Source: an uncultured Pelagibacteraceae bacterium (lineage in GTDB: Bacteria > Pseudomonadota > Alphaproteobacteria > Pelagibacterales > Pelagibacteraceae). Taken from it: a DNA stretch of 43,631 nt. Numbering within the stretch: position 1 is the stretch's first letter; each line of letters opens with the position of its first letter. The notes under the pieces are model-generated. The model ran no database searches. It was not told the DNA's origin and saw only the letters and a program-made list of their open reading frames with translations. The position numbers were made by a program, and so were the translations under genes. Positions 19,096 to 32,530 of the stretch are shown piece by piece. Location: contig CACBKA010000009.1 of the NCBI GenBank assembly GCA_902539745.1, forward strand, positions 1 through 43,631, read 5' to 3'.

Positions 19096-21048
19096 ATGAA
19101 AGTACCAGTTCTTATACCAAGAATATTCGATCATCCGCATACCTATTATTCTAAAAAATTTGGAAGATTAAAAACTGGATCTATTGTTTCAGTTCCTTTC
19201 GGGAAAGAAGAAGAAATTGGAGTTGTGTGGGATAAAGAAGAAAATACAAATAAGAATTTTAAATTAAAAGATATCAAAGAAAAAAAAACAGTATCGTTAA
19301 GCAATAATTTGGTAAAATTCATTAATTGGTTTTCTTTATATAATTTAGCACCAAAGGGAATGGTTCTAAAGATGTGTCTAGGTGATGAGTCTTTTTTTTC
19401 AAAAAAAAAAGAAACTTTTAACAACAGTCCAAAAATTAAAAAAAAATTTATTTTAAATGAAGAACAAAAAAAATGTCTGAGAGACATTAACAATTTGGGT
19501 AATAAATTTAGCACAACCCTATTACAAGGTATTACTGGATCAGGTAAAACAATTGTTTATTTTGAAAAAATAAAAGAAAATATTTTAAGAGGAAAACAAT
19601 CTTTAGTTTTACTACCTGAAATCTTCTTGACAAATCAATTTAATCAAAGATTTGAGGATTACTTTGGTTTTAAACCAGCAATTTGGCACTCAAAAATAAC
19701 AAAAAGAAACAAAAGAATTATTTGGAAAAATATTATTAATGGTGAAATTAAATTAGTAGTTGGAGCAAGATCATCATTGTTTTTACCATTTAAAAATCTA
19801 GGATTAATAGTTGTTGATGAAGAGCATGACTCATCTTATAAACAGGACGAGGGTATCAGATATAATGCAAGAGATATGGCAATCTCAAGAGCATCAATAG
19901 AGAATATTCCAGTTTTACTTTCTACCTCTATTCCTTCATTAGAGACATTCAATAATGTTAAAAATAAAAAATATAATTTCACTAAGCTTGAAAAAAGATA
20001 TAAAAACTTCTCTCTTCCTAATGCTGAGGTAGTTGATCTTAAATTAGATCGAAAAAAAAAAAATATTTGGTTGGATCCAAAAACAATTAATTTTGTAAAA
20101 AAATATCTTGAAAGAAAAGACCAAGTTCTTTTTTTCCTGAATAGAAGAGGTTACGCACCATTTATAATTTGTAAGACTTGTGGCTCAAAACTTGATTGTC
20201 CTAATTGCTCAATTTATTTAACTTTTCACAAACACATAAATAAAGCTATGTGTCATCATTGCGGATATAAGTCCAGTCTAAACTCGAATTGTAAAAAAAC
20301 AGAAACTAATTGTGATTATCAAATGTACGGTCCAGGTATCGAAAAAATTTATGCTGAACTGAAACAAATCTTTCCTGAAAAAAAAATTAAAATATTATCT
20401 AGTGATTTTCTTAATAAAAAAAAGGAAACTAAAAACTTACTTTCAGATATAGAAAACAATAAAATTGATATTCTTGTTGGAACCCAACTAATTTCAAAAG
20501 GCTTCAACTTTCCCAACCTTAACTGTATTGTAGTTGTAGATGCTGATTTTTCAGGAATGGGTTTTGACCTAAGATCGACTGAAAAAAATATTCAATTATA
20601 CAATCAATTAAGTGGAAGGGCAGGTAGATTTAGCAAAGATTCTCTTGTTATATATCAAACTTTTAATCCTTCGGATGAGACTCTTAAGAACATATTAGAA
20701 AATGATTCTGCTCAGTTTTTGGAAGATGAGATAAATTTGAGAAAAGAAAAAAATCTTCCACCATTTACGAGACTTATAGCTCTTATTATATCATCAAAAA
20801 ATGAAAAAGATGGAATTTTAGAAGCTAAAAAAATTAAAAAAAATTTATCTATTCTAAAATATGCAGAAGTAATGGGACCAGTAAGTTCTCCAATATTTAA
20901 AATTAAAAATAATTATAGAACTAGATTACTTTTAAGATCCAGAAATAATCTTCTTATACAAAAAGATATAGCTAAAATACTTAAAAAAATTAATTTATCT
21001 AAAAAAATTAAACTTACAGTTGATGTAGACCCTCTAAATTTTAGCTAA
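19096..21048 (+). CDS. priA: primosomal replication protein N' (PriA helicase)
   Basis: PriA restarts stalled replication forks as a 3'-5' helicase. The 650 residues are shorter than E. coli PriA (about 730). An N-terminal DNA-binding region comes first, then Walker A GITGSGKT and the Walker B-like VDEEHDSSYKQ, the helicase segments FLNRRGYAPF and VGTQLISKGFNFPNL, and QLSGRAGRF. The zinc region holds eight cysteines at 359, 362, 368, 371, 386, 389, 399 and 406. The last pair is spaced C-x6-C instead of the usual C-x2-C. A 12-A run lies in codons 319-323 (20052-20063) and T8/A10 tracts at 19392-19410. The frame is intact as given. It is the only replication gene in the window. Confidence 0.96.
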   Translation: MKVPVLIPRIFDHPHTYYSKKFGRLKTGSIVSVPFGKEEEIGVVWDKEENTNKNFKLKDIKEKKTVSLSNNLVKFINWFSLYNLAPKGMVLKMCLGDESFFSKKKETFNNSPKIKKKFILNEEQKKCLRDINNLGNKFSTTLLQGITGSGKTIVYFEKIKENILRGKQSLVLLPEIFLTNQFNQRFEDYFGFKPAIWHSKITKRNKRIIWKNIINGEIKLVVGARSSLFLPFKNLGLIVVDEEHDSSYKQDEGIRYNARDMAISRASIENIPVLLSTSIPSLETFNNVKNKKYNFTKLEKRYKNFSLPNAEVVDLKLDRKKKNIWLDPKTINFVKKYLERKDQVLFFLNRRGYAPFIICKTCGSKLDCPNCSIYLTFHKHINKAMCHHCGYKSSLNSNCKKTETNCDYQMYGPGIEKIYAELKQIFPEKKIKILSSDFLNKKKETKNLLSDIENNKIDILVGTQLISKGFNFPNLNCIVVVDADFSGMGFDLRSTEKNIQLYNQLSGRAGRFSKDSLVIYQTFNPSDETLKNILENDSAQFLEDEINLRKEKNLPPFTRLIALIISSKNEKDGILEAKKIKKNLSILKYAEVMGPVSSPIFKIKNNYRTRLLLRSRNNLLIQKDIAKILKKINLSKKIKLTVDVDPLNFS

Positions 21049-21122
21049 TATGCGTTTCAATCACACTTGAACAGAGCAATTTCCTATGATACGAAATCTC
21101 ATTAATTCTAACACAATCATAT

Positions 21123-21135
21123 AGGAACTACTTTG
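21123..21135 (+). promoter_or_regulatory. ribosome-binding site supporting a TTG start for atpH
   Basis: AGGA at 21123-21126 stands 6 nt before the TTG at 21133-21135. This decides the atpH start: there is no in-frame ATG until about codon 73, far inside the conserved delta-subunit domain, and the TTG start gives a normal-length protein. The 84-nt gap between priA and atpH otherwise shows an imperfect TTCAA-N6-TTGAA repeat at 21056-21071 and a TATGAT at 21085-21090, but no -35 at the right distance. Confidence 0.65.
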
Positions 21136-21690
21136 AGCACTAATAAATCATTTTCTGGCGGAATAACACAAAGATATGCTTTGGCATTATTAGAACTTTC
21201 CAGTGAAGCAAATAAAACTGATGAGTACGTTTCAAGTCTAAGTAACTTTTTGAAAATTTATTACTCAGACAAAAATTTAAAAGACTACATAAAAAATCCA
21301 ACTAACACAAATCAAAGTCAAAAAGAAGTATTTGAGAAAATATTAAATGTAATGAACGCTGATAAAATTATAAAAAACTTTTTCTTTATTTTGATAAATA
21401 AAAAAAGAATATTTTTTGTAAGCGAAATTATCGAAGAATTTTTAAAACTAGTCTCACATAAAAAAGGTGAAATAAGTGCAAATTTATTTTCATCAAGACA
21501 GATAGATGATAAAACCATTTCTGAAATTGAGAAAGAGATTTCTGAAAATGTAAAAGGTACTATTAAGCTTAAATCAGAGATAGACGAAAGTTTAATTGGA
21601 GGAATTGTTTTACAAATTGGTAGTCTTATGATTGATACTTCTATCAAAAATAAATTGGCAAATTACAAAAAAGTATTATTGGAGAGTTAA
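21133..21690 (+). CDS. atpH: ATP synthase F1 delta subunit
   Basis: The delta subunit (OSCP homologue) connects the F1 head to the peripheral stalk. The 185 residues include the N-terminal helical domain with RYALALLEL (about 14-22) and the C-terminal VKGTIKLKSEIDESLIGGIVLQIGS segment (split here around 140-170) that marks the family. Translation most likely starts at TTG with AGGA upstream. It heads the F1-only operon atpHAGDC; the F0 genes (atpB, E, F) are not here, a split typical of alphaproteobacteria. atpA begins on the base after its stop. Confidence 0.95.
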   Translation: MSTNKSFSGGITQRYALALLELSSEANKTDEYVSSLSNFLKIYYSDKNLKDYIKNPTNTNQSQKEVFEKILNVMNADKIIKNFFFILINKKRIFFVSEIIEEFLKLVSHKKGEISANLFSSRQIDDKTISEIEKEISENVKGTIKLKSEIDESLIGGIVLQIGSLMIDTSIKNKLANYKKVLLES

Positions 21691-23231
21691 ATGGACATAA
21701 ATCCCTCGGAAATTACTAAAATTTTAAAAGAGCAAATAAAGAATTTAGGAGATAAGGCAGAAGTTTCAGAAATTGGAAAAGTTCTTTCCGTAGGAGATGG
21801 AATTGCTAGGGTTTACGGCTTAGACAATGTTCAAGCTGGTGAAATGGTTGTGTTTCAGGACAATTCAAAAGGTATGGCTCTTAATCTAGAAAACGACAAT
21901 GTTGGTATTGTTATTTTTGGAGATGATAAATCAATTAAAGAAGGTGATACAGTTAAAAGAACTGGAGCAATAGTTGATGTACCTGTTGGTAAAGAGTTGC
22001 TTGGCAGAGTAGTTGATGCATTAGGAAATCCAATTGATGGTAAAGAAAATTTAGATAAAAATATTAAAAGAAAAAGGGTTGAAGTTAAAGCTCCAGGAAT
22101 TATACCAAGAAAGTCTGTCGGCGAGCCTATGCAAACAGGTTTAAAAGCTATTGATAGTTTAATTCCGGTGGGAAGAGGACAAAGAGAATTAATAATTGGA
22201 GATAGACAAACTGGAAAAACTGCAGTTGCAGTAGATACGATCATTAACCAAAAAAAAATAAATGAGTCAGATGATGAAAAAAAGAAACTTTATTGTATTT
22301 ATGTTGCAATTGGTCAAAAAAGATCAACAGTTGCTCAAATAGTTAAAACTTTACAAGATGCTGGAGCAATGGATTATACAATTGTTGTTTCAGCAACAGC
22401 GTCTGATCCTGCACCATTGCAATTTTTAGCACCATACACAGGATGCACATTTGGTGAATTTTTCCGAGATAATGGAATGCATGCTTTAATAATTTATGAT
22501 GATTTATCCAAACAAGCTGTTGCTTACAGACAAATGTCACTTTTATTAAGACGTCCGCCAGGTAGAGAGGCATACCCTGGTGACGTATTTTATTTGCATA
22601 GTAGATTACTTGAACGTGCAGCAAAGCTAAATGATGATAATGGCGGTGGTTCACTGACTGCTTTACCAATTATTGAAACTCAGGCAGGTGATGTATCTGC
22701 CTATATTCCTACGAATGTTATTTCAATTACTGATGGCCAGATCTTTTTAGAAACTGAACTTTTCAATCAAGGTATACGACCTGCAGTAAATGTAGGTTTG
22801 TCTGTTTCTAGGGTAGGTTCTGCAGCTCAAACCAAAGCAATGAAAAAAGTTGCAGGTTCAATAAAATTGGAGTTAGCACAATACAGAGAGATGGCAGCTT
22901 TCGCTCAGTTTGGGTCTGACTTAGATGCATCAACCCAAAAATTATTAAACAGAGGTTCAAAGCTTACTGAGTTATTAAAGCAGGATCAATACAGCCCAAT
23001 GACAGTAGCAGAACAGGTTGTAACAGTTTATTGCGGTGTGAAAGGTTATTTGGATACTATTGAAAATAATCAAATCAGATCATTTGAAAAAGGTTTACTA
23101 GATTTAATTAAGAATGAAAAACCTGAAATATTAGAGTCAATTCAAAATACTGGAAAGATTGAAGAGAATACTGAAAAGCTTTTAACAGAAGTTATAACAA
23201 ACTATAAAAAATCTAATTTTGAAAAAAAATA

Positions 23232-23232
<1 letters not shown>
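21691..23232 (+). CDS. atpA: ATP synthase F1 alpha subunit
   Basis: The alpha subunit forms the non-catalytic nucleotide sites of the F1 hexamer. The 513-residue protein has the beta-barrel start ([20 protein letters not shown]), Walker A GDRQTGKT at 170-177, [17 protein letters not shown] as Walker B region and the family signature [17 protein letters not shown]. It abuts atpH and its last base overlaps the atpG start (TAATG), so delta, alpha and gamma are translationally linked. Confidence 0.99.
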
Positions 23233-25533
<2,301 letters not shown>

Positions 25534-25923
25534 ATGGAAAAAAATTTCAATCTCGATATAATTTCTCCAGAAAGCATTCTAATTTCTGAAAAAGTTAATT
25601 CAGTTACAATACCGTCTTTTGAAGGTGAGATGACTATTCTCGTGGATCATATACCGCTGATAACTTTTTTAAGGCCGGGTATAATAAAAGTTGAAGGAAG
25701 TAAGCAAAGTCAATTTTTTGCTGAAGAGGGAACGGTAGAATTTTCAAATAATACTCTTATAATACTTTCATCAACGATTACATCTCTAGAAAATATTAAA
25801 AACCAAAATATATCTAAAATAATTGAAGAAAGTAAAAGTCAGCTAACCCAAGATAATTTGAGTGACAAAGCAAAATATATTCTTTCACACAAAGTTGATA
25901 CGCTTTTGAAAATTAACCAATAA
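25534..25923 (+). CDS. atpC: ATP synthase F1 epsilon subunit
   Basis: Epsilon couples gamma to the c-ring and can inhibit ATP hydrolysis. The 129-residue protein has the beta-sandwich start (FNLDIISPESILISEKVNSV), the PSFEGEMTILVDHIPL motif and a full-length helical C-terminus. It starts on the base after atpD. The 3' end overlaps the 3' end of the convergent rppH by 11 nt, so the two operons run into each other with no room for a separate terminator. Confidence 0.96.
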   Translation: MEKNFNLDIISPESILISEKVNSVTIPSFEGEMTILVDHIPLITFLRPGIIKVEGSKQSQFFAEEGTVEFSNNTLIILSSTITSLENIKNQNISKIIEESKSQLTQDNLSDKAKYILSHKVDTLLKINQ

Positions 25924-26383
25924 TTAACTTAATTTTTGGAACCAAATTCATATAAAGTTTTTTTTTAAAATCTACTATTATACTTGGAAGATCATCAATA
26001 TTTGTCCATTTCCACTCAATAAACTCTGGTTTACTAGTGTTTAAGTTAATATCTTGATCATGCCCTAAAAATCTTATAACAAACCATTTTTGCCTCTGAC
26101 CTCTATATTTACCTTTCCAAATTTTTCCTAATAGATAATCTGGTAACTCATATTCTGTCATACCTTCAATTTCTTTAATCACCTCAAAATCTTTAATACC
26201 AGTCTCCTCAAAAAGCTCTCTTTTCATGGCATCAAAATATTTTTCACCTTCATCAACACCACCCTGGGGCATTTGCCAAAATTTACCTGGATTATCTATT
26301 CTTTTACCAACAAAAACTTTATTATTTTTATTTAATACAACTGCCCCAACACCATTTCTCATCGGCAATATTTTTTTGGTCAT
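25913..26383 (-). CDS. rppH: RNA pyrophosphohydrolase / Nudix hydrolase
   Basis: RppH removes pyrophosphate from 5'-triphosphate RNA and starts mRNA decay; the same family hydrolyses dinucleoside polyphosphates. The Nudix box fits GX5EX7REUXEEXGU exactly from Gly41 to Ile63, with REL and EETGI readable. The N-terminus RNGVGAVVLNKN and the following KFWQMPQGGVDEGE are typical of the RppH/NudH group, as is the 156-residue length. It is the last gene of the minus-strand operon, immediately after ctpA (its ATG abuts the ctpA stop), and overlaps atpC tail to tail. Confidence 0.93.
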   Translation of the reverse strand: MTKKILPMRNGVGAVVLNKNNKVFVGKRIDNPGKFWQMPQGGVDEGEKYFDAMKRELFEETGIKDFEVIKEIEGMTEYELPDYLLGKIWKGKYRGQRQKWFVIRFLGHDQDINLNTSKPEFIEWKWTNIDDLPSIIVDFKKKLYMNLVPKIKLIIG

Positions 26384-27520
26384 TTAAGTAGTTAATAGTT
26401 TTAAGGCGTAATTTAGTTGACTATCAGATTTAGTATCTATCTGAAAATCATCTGCCTCATCATCAATAAAAATATCTGGTTTTACCCCTACCTCCGAGAT
26501 AGATTTTCCAGAGGGTAAGTAATATTTTGAAATCGTAATTCTTATCCCTCCACCATTATTTAGAGGAATAATTGATTGAACAGAACCTTTACCATAAGTT
26601 GAACTTCCTAATATAATTGCTCTTTTGTGATCCTTGAGTGCTCCAGCAACTATTTCTGATGCAGAAGCAGACCCGTTGTTAATTAAAACTATTAGTGGCT
26701 TCCCGTTTACTTTATCTCCTTTTTTTGCAAAAAATCTTCTATTTTCTGTTACCTTCCTGCCACGTGTAGATAAAATCTCCCCTTCATCAAGAAAAAAATC
26801 AGTAACCTGAATTGCTTGAGTTAATAGACCCCCAGGATTATTTCTTAAATCAAGAATGTATCCAACTGGCTTTTCACTCTTTTCAAAACCTGAGATTATT
26901 TTAATAAGTTGTTTGCCACTGTTCTCATTAAACGCCTTTAATCTAAGATAACCAATTTTATTTTTTATGATTTTTGCTTCAACAGATTTAATCTCAATAA
27001 TCTCTCTTTTAATAGTTTTGATAAATGCCTTTTTTTTACCTTTTCGTCTTATAGTTAAATTTATCTCCGATCCGACCGGACCTCTCATTAATTTTACAGC
27101 TTCCATTAATGACTTACCTTGAACTTGTGTTCCATCAATTTTTATAATGTAATCGCCAGCTTTGATACCTGCTTTAGATGCCGGTGTTCCATCAATTGGA
27201 GATATTACTTTTACTACTCCTGCCTCCATACCAACCTCAATACCTAAACCACCAAATTCCCCCCTCGTATCAGTCTGCATACTATCAAAAAATTCTGGGT
27301 TCATATAAGCGGAATACGGATCTAGAGACTGAAGTGCTCCATTAATAGCATCATCAATAAGTTCAGATTGGTCCACCTTATCAACATACTCTTTTTTTAT
27401 TTTATCTAGTACTTCGGCAAATAAATCTATTTTTTTGTAAAGCTCCTCATTATTAGTATTAGCTAAAAGATTTGAGGTAAAAAATAAAGTAATTATAAAA
27501 CTATATAATATTTTTTTCAT
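26384..27520 (-). CDS. ctpA: carboxyl-terminal processing protease (S41 family)
   Basis: This periplasmic serine protease trims the C-termini of secreted or membrane proteins. I place the start at 27520, giving 378 residues with a signal peptide (MKKILYSFIITLFFTSNLLA). An in-frame GTG at 27556 would add 12 residues encoded inside rsfS and spoil the signal peptide. The N-terminal helical region leads to a PDZ domain (about 80-160, with GGLGIEVG and IKAGDYIIKIDGT). The S41 core has LRNNPGGLL, the nucleophile region NNGSASASEI and the lysine in STYGKGSVQ. Its ATG overlaps the rsfS stop by 4 nt (ATGA). Confidence 0.95.
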   Translation of the reverse strand: MKKILYSFIITLFFTSNLLANTNNEELYKKIDLFAEVLDKIKKEYVDKVDQSELIDDAINGALQSLDPYSAYMNPEFFDSMQTDTRGEFGGLGIEVGMEAGVVKVISPIDGTPASKAGIKAGDYIIKIDGTQVQGKSLMEAVKLMRGPVGSEINLTIRRKGKKKAFIKTIKREIIEIKSVEAKIIKNKIGYLRLKAFNENSGKQLIKIISGFEKSEKPVGYILDLRNNPGGLLTQAIQVTDFFLDEGEILSTRGRKVTENRRFFAKKGDKVNGKPLIVLINNGSASASEIVAGALKDHKRAIILGSSTYGKGSVQSIIPLNNGGGIRITISKYYLPSGKSISEVGVKPDIFIDDEADDFQIDTKSDSQLNYALKLLTT

Positions 27521-27864
27521 ATACTTAATCTGTCCTTGGCTATTGGTTCTGACCACATTTTTTCTAAGTCATAAAACTTTCTTTTTTCTGGATGAAAAAT
27601 ATGAATTATAATATCTATTGCATCAATTAGTTTCCAATCATGGCTTGTTCTACCTTCCATTTTACATTTAGAAACTCCATTTTTTTGTAACTCTTTTAAT
27701 AATATCTCTGAAAGTGATTGAATATGTCTGGATGACGTACCTGAGGCAATTACCATATAATCTGCTATGGAAGTCTTACCTTTCAAATTAATTGAAACTA
27801 TATTAACAGCCTTATTTTGATTTAAAGTTTTTTCTACAATTTTTTTAATTTCAGGGATCTGCAC
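27517..27864 (-). CDS. rsfS: ribosome silencing factor RsfS
   Basis: RsfS binds ribosomal protein L14 and prevents subunit joining when nutrients are scarce. The 115-residue protein matches the family (DUF143/Iojap): DYMVIASGTSSRHIQSLSE, VSKCKMEGRTSHDWKLIDAI and IIHIFHPEKRKFYDLEKMW. It lies 5 nt after nadD, a pairing seen in many bacteria, and its stop overlaps the ctpA start by 4 nt. Confidence 0.95.
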   Translation of the reverse strand: MQIPEIKKIVEKTLNQNKAVNIVSINLKGKTSIADYMVIASGTSSRHIQSLSEILLKELQKNGVSKCKMEGRTSHDWKLIDAIDIIIHIFHPEKRKFYDLEKMWSEPIAKDRLSI

Positions 27865-27869
27865 TATGA

Positions 27870-28409
27870 TTATAATAAATAATTTTTTCTAATATTGGAA
27901 GATGAAATATCTACTATTTTTGACTTTAAAAATATTATTTTTTCTTTTTTTATGTAGCTATAAGCCTTGGAAATCATCATATTATTTAAATATCCTCTTC
28001 GAGGAAATACAACAATAGTGCAATATTTTTGAAAATTTTTCCAATTATGCCATCTATGTAATTTTATAATATTATCAGAGCCCATAATAAAATATATTTC
28101 AGAATTTTTATGTTTATTTCTTATAAATTTAAGCAACTCAATTGTTTTACTAGTCCTTAAATATTTATCAAAACTCTTAATTTTAATTTTCTTGTTTTTT
28201 TTTACTAATTTTTTTGAGAGTAAAATTCGATCATTAAGAGTTAGCAAGGGTTTTTTTTTAAGTGGATTTCTTTTTGTAATTGCCCAAAAAAGTTGGTTCA
28301 AGTTTAGTTTTTTTAAAGAAAGTTTTGCTATTTGAACATGTCCCCTGTGGGGCGGGTCAAAGCTTCCTCCGAATATACCAATTTTTTTTCCAATTTTTTT
28401 TTTCTTCAT
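27870..28409 (-). CDS. nadD: nicotinate-nucleotide adenylyltransferase
   Basis: NadD adenylates nicotinate mononucleotide in NAD synthesis. The 179-residue protein has the nucleotidyltransferase motif GIFGGSFDPPHRGH with His21 and His24, FIMGSDNIIKLHRW, and the C-terminal ISSSNIRKN, the family's ISSTxIR motif. The first codons hold an A10 run (28394-28403) and, just after, an A8 run (28382-28389), both on the coding strand. It follows proA by 2 nt and precedes rsfS by 5 nt. Confidence 0.95.
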   Translation of the reverse strand: MKKKKIGKKIGIFGGSFDPPHRGHVQIAKLSLKKLNLNQLFWAITKRNPLKKKPLLTLNDRILLSKKLVKKNKKIKIKSFDKYLRTSKTIELLKFIRNKHKNSEIYFIMGSDNIIKLHRWHNWKNFQKYCTIVVFPRRGYLNNMMISKAYSYIKKEKIIFLKSKIVDISSSNIRKNYLL

Positions 28410-28411
28410 TA

Positions 28412-29658
28412 TTATATTGGTCTTATAGTACCTTTTCCTAAGACCATATATTTATAAGAAGTAAGCTGATTAATGCCTACAGGACCTCTAGGTGGCAACT
28501 TATTTGTTGATATACCAATTTCTCCACCAAATCCAAATTCACCTCCATCAGCAAATTGTGTCGATGCATTATGGACAGCTATTGAACTATTTATTCCATT
28601 TAAAAATATATTTGCCGTTTTTGTATTTCGAGTAATGATAGCATCGGTATGCATTGTTCCATATTTTAATATATGTTCTATTGCTTCATTTACTCCATTT
28701 ACGCTCTTTATAGATATTTTAGGTGATAAATACTCAGTTCTCCAATCACTTTCGTTAGCTAATTTTAGTTTATTATTAAAATATTTGTTTATTTTTTTAT
28801 CTACAAGTACTTCACATCCTTTTAGGATTAACTCTCTAATAATTGGAAGTGAATGAGATCTCAAACATTTATCATGAATTAACAAAGTTTCTGCTGCACC
28901 GCATATTGATGTTCTTCGCATTTTTGAATTTAAAACTACTTTTTTTGCCATGTTCAGATCAGCATCTTTATCAACATATACATGACAGTTTCCTTCCAAA
29001 TGTCCAATTACGTTTACATTCGAGATTTTTTGTACTTTTTTAACCAAGCTCTTACCTCCTCTTGGAACTATAACATCAATATAATCTGACATTTGCGATA
29101 AAAGAAAATCTACAATTTTTCTATTTTTTTTATCGATAAATTGTAAACAGTTTTTATCAACATAATTATTTGAAAGAGAGTTTCTAAAAAGATTTGCTAG
29201 AATTTTATTTGAATTCAACGACTCAGAACCACCTCTCAAAATAGCAACGTTACCAGATTTTAAACACAAGGAAGATACGTCACTAGTTACATTTGGTCTA
29301 CTTTCATAAATAATTCCTATTACACCAATTGGAACAGAAACTTTCTTTATTATTAAGTTATTTGGTCTTTTCCACTTTTCAATTACTTTTCCTAAAGGAT
29401 CTTTAAATTTTATAATTTCATAAATTGAACTTCTTATACCTTCAATTTTCTTACTATCAAGAATTAATCTATCTATTAATTCCTTACGCTTACAAAGTTT
29501 TATGTCTTTTAAATTTTCTTTAATAATCTTATTTTTATTATTTTTTAAAGATTTTATATAAGTCTCTAGTACTTTATTCCTTTTCTTTAGACTTACATTA
29601 CCTAAATTTTTAAAAGCATTTTTAGATCTTTTTCCAATATTATTTAAATAATTTTTCA

Positions 29659-29659
<1 letters not shown>
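28412..29659 (-). CDS. proA: gamma-glutamyl phosphate reductase
   Basis: ProA reduces gamma-glutamyl phosphate with NADPH to glutamate semialdehyde, the second step of proline synthesis. The 415-residue aldehyde-dehydrogenase-fold protein has VPIGVIGIIYESRPNVT, LRGGSESLNSN, VPRGGKSL and the catalytic Cys253 in RRTSICGAAETLL, plus GGEFGFGGEIGIST near the end. It shares one base with the proB stop (TAATG), so kinase and reductase, which pass a labile intermediate, are translated together. Confidence 0.97.
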
Positions 29660-31745
<2,086 letters not shown>

Positions 31746-31756
31746 TTAAATTTAAT

Positions 31757-32011
31757 TTATTTAGGGAATACAGATACAAGAGTTCTGTTAGATTTAGACT
31801 TTTTAAATTTTACTTTCCCACTAATTAATGAAAAAATTGAATGATCTTTTCCCATACCCACATTTGATCCTGGGTGTATTCTAGTACCTCTTTGACGAAC
31901 TATTATATTTCCAGGTTGTACCATCTGATCGCCATATCTTTTTACACCTAACCGACGACCTGCACTATCTCGGCCGTTTTTGGATGATCCACCTGCTTTT
32001 TTTGTTGCCAT
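31757..32011 (-). CDS. rpmA: 50S ribosomal protein L27
   Basis: L27 reaches toward the peptidyl-transferase centre. The 84-residue protein is typical: [40 protein letters not shown] and [20 protein letters not shown]. There is no N-terminal propeptide of the Firmicute kind. It begins 6 nt downstream of the rplU stop. Confidence 0.98.
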   Translation of the reverse strand: MATKKAGGSSKNGRDSAGRRLGVKRYGDQMVQPGNIIVRQRGTRIHPGSNVGMGKDHSIFSLISGKVKFKKSKSNRTLVSVFPK

Positions 32012-32017
32012 AGTATT

Positions 32018-32464
32018 TTATTTTTTCTCTTTATTTTTTACTATTTTTTTAACATTTTTAACTTTTTTAGAAGATAATTTCTTTTCTACTTCTTTTCCAG
32101 AAGATAATTTAATTTGATTTTCTTTAATTTCAGCAACAACTTTACCATTTTTAGACATTATCTTAGTAATCTGAACCTTGGATAAAGGCTGCCTATGCCC
32201 GTAACGTTTTCTAGAATTCTGTCTTCGTCTTTTTTTAAAAACTATTACTTTCCTGTCCTTAATATTATCCAACAACATACCCTCAACAATGGCACCGCTT
32301 ACTGTTGGATCACCAATTTCAACTGTCTTGTCATCATTAACAAGTAGAACTTTCTTAAACTCAACTTTATTACCTTTTTTGATATCAAGTTTTTCAACTT
32401 TAAGAATATTACTCGCAGAAACTTTGTACTGTTTTCCACCTGTTTCTATAATTGCAAAAGACAT
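32018..32464 (-). CDS. rplU: 50S ribosomal protein L21 with a C-terminal extension
   Basis: L21 binds 23S rRNA and is the promoter-proximal gene of this nine-gene operon. The core of about 103 residues is complete: FAIIETGGKQYKVSASNILK, DPTVSGAIVEGML, VFKKRRRQNSRKRYGHRQP and TKI. About 45 further residues, rich in Lys, Val and Ser with repeated KK/SS pairs, follow (about 32021-32155). A tail is known in some alphaproteobacterial L21 proteins, but this one is not a domain I recognise. AAGGA at 32472-32476 lies 7 nt before the ATG. Confidence 0.97.
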   Translation of the reverse strand: MSFAIIETGGKQYKVSASNILKVEKLDIKKGNKVEFKKVLLVNDDKTVEIGDPTVSGAIVEGMLLDNIKDRKVIVFKKRRRQNSRKRYGHRQPLSKVQITKIMSKNGKVVAEIKENQIKLSSGKEVEKKLSSKKVKNVKKIVKNKEKK

Positions 32465-32471
32465 AAAATAA

Positions 32472-32519
32472 TCCTTGTTAAAATTTATGGCAATATAACC
32501 CCGTAACTAAACAAGTCAA
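32472..32519 (-). promoter_or_regulatory. sigma70-type promoter and RBS of the rplU operon
   Basis: Read on the minus strand, TTGACT (32514-32519) is followed after 16 nt by TATATT (32492-32497), then AAGGA (32472-32476) 7 nt before the rplU ATG. Five of six -35 bases match the consensus. It lies between gloB and rplU, so the rplU operon can be transcribed independently of the riboswitch-controlled metX-metW-gloB genes upstream. I see no terminator between gloB and this promoter. Confidence 0.7.
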
Positions 32520-32530
32520 GATATATGGTG

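Noticed and set aside
21049..21132. A tRNA, small RNA or promoter in the priA-atpH gap
   Set aside because: No cloverleaf or T-loop sequence is visible; the TTCAA-N6-TTGAA repeat and TATGAT are not spaced as a promoter.
25931..25966. TTTGG-AA-CCAAA followed by T9 as a terminator for the atp operon
   Set aside because: The loop is only two bases and the T9 is about 10 nt beyond the stem; it also encodes the rppH C-terminus. Too weak to call.
27521..27556. Upstream GTG start of ctpA
   Set aside because: It would sit inside rsfS and put 12 extra residues before a clear signal peptide; the ATG at 27520 overlaps the rsfS stop in the usual ATGA manner.
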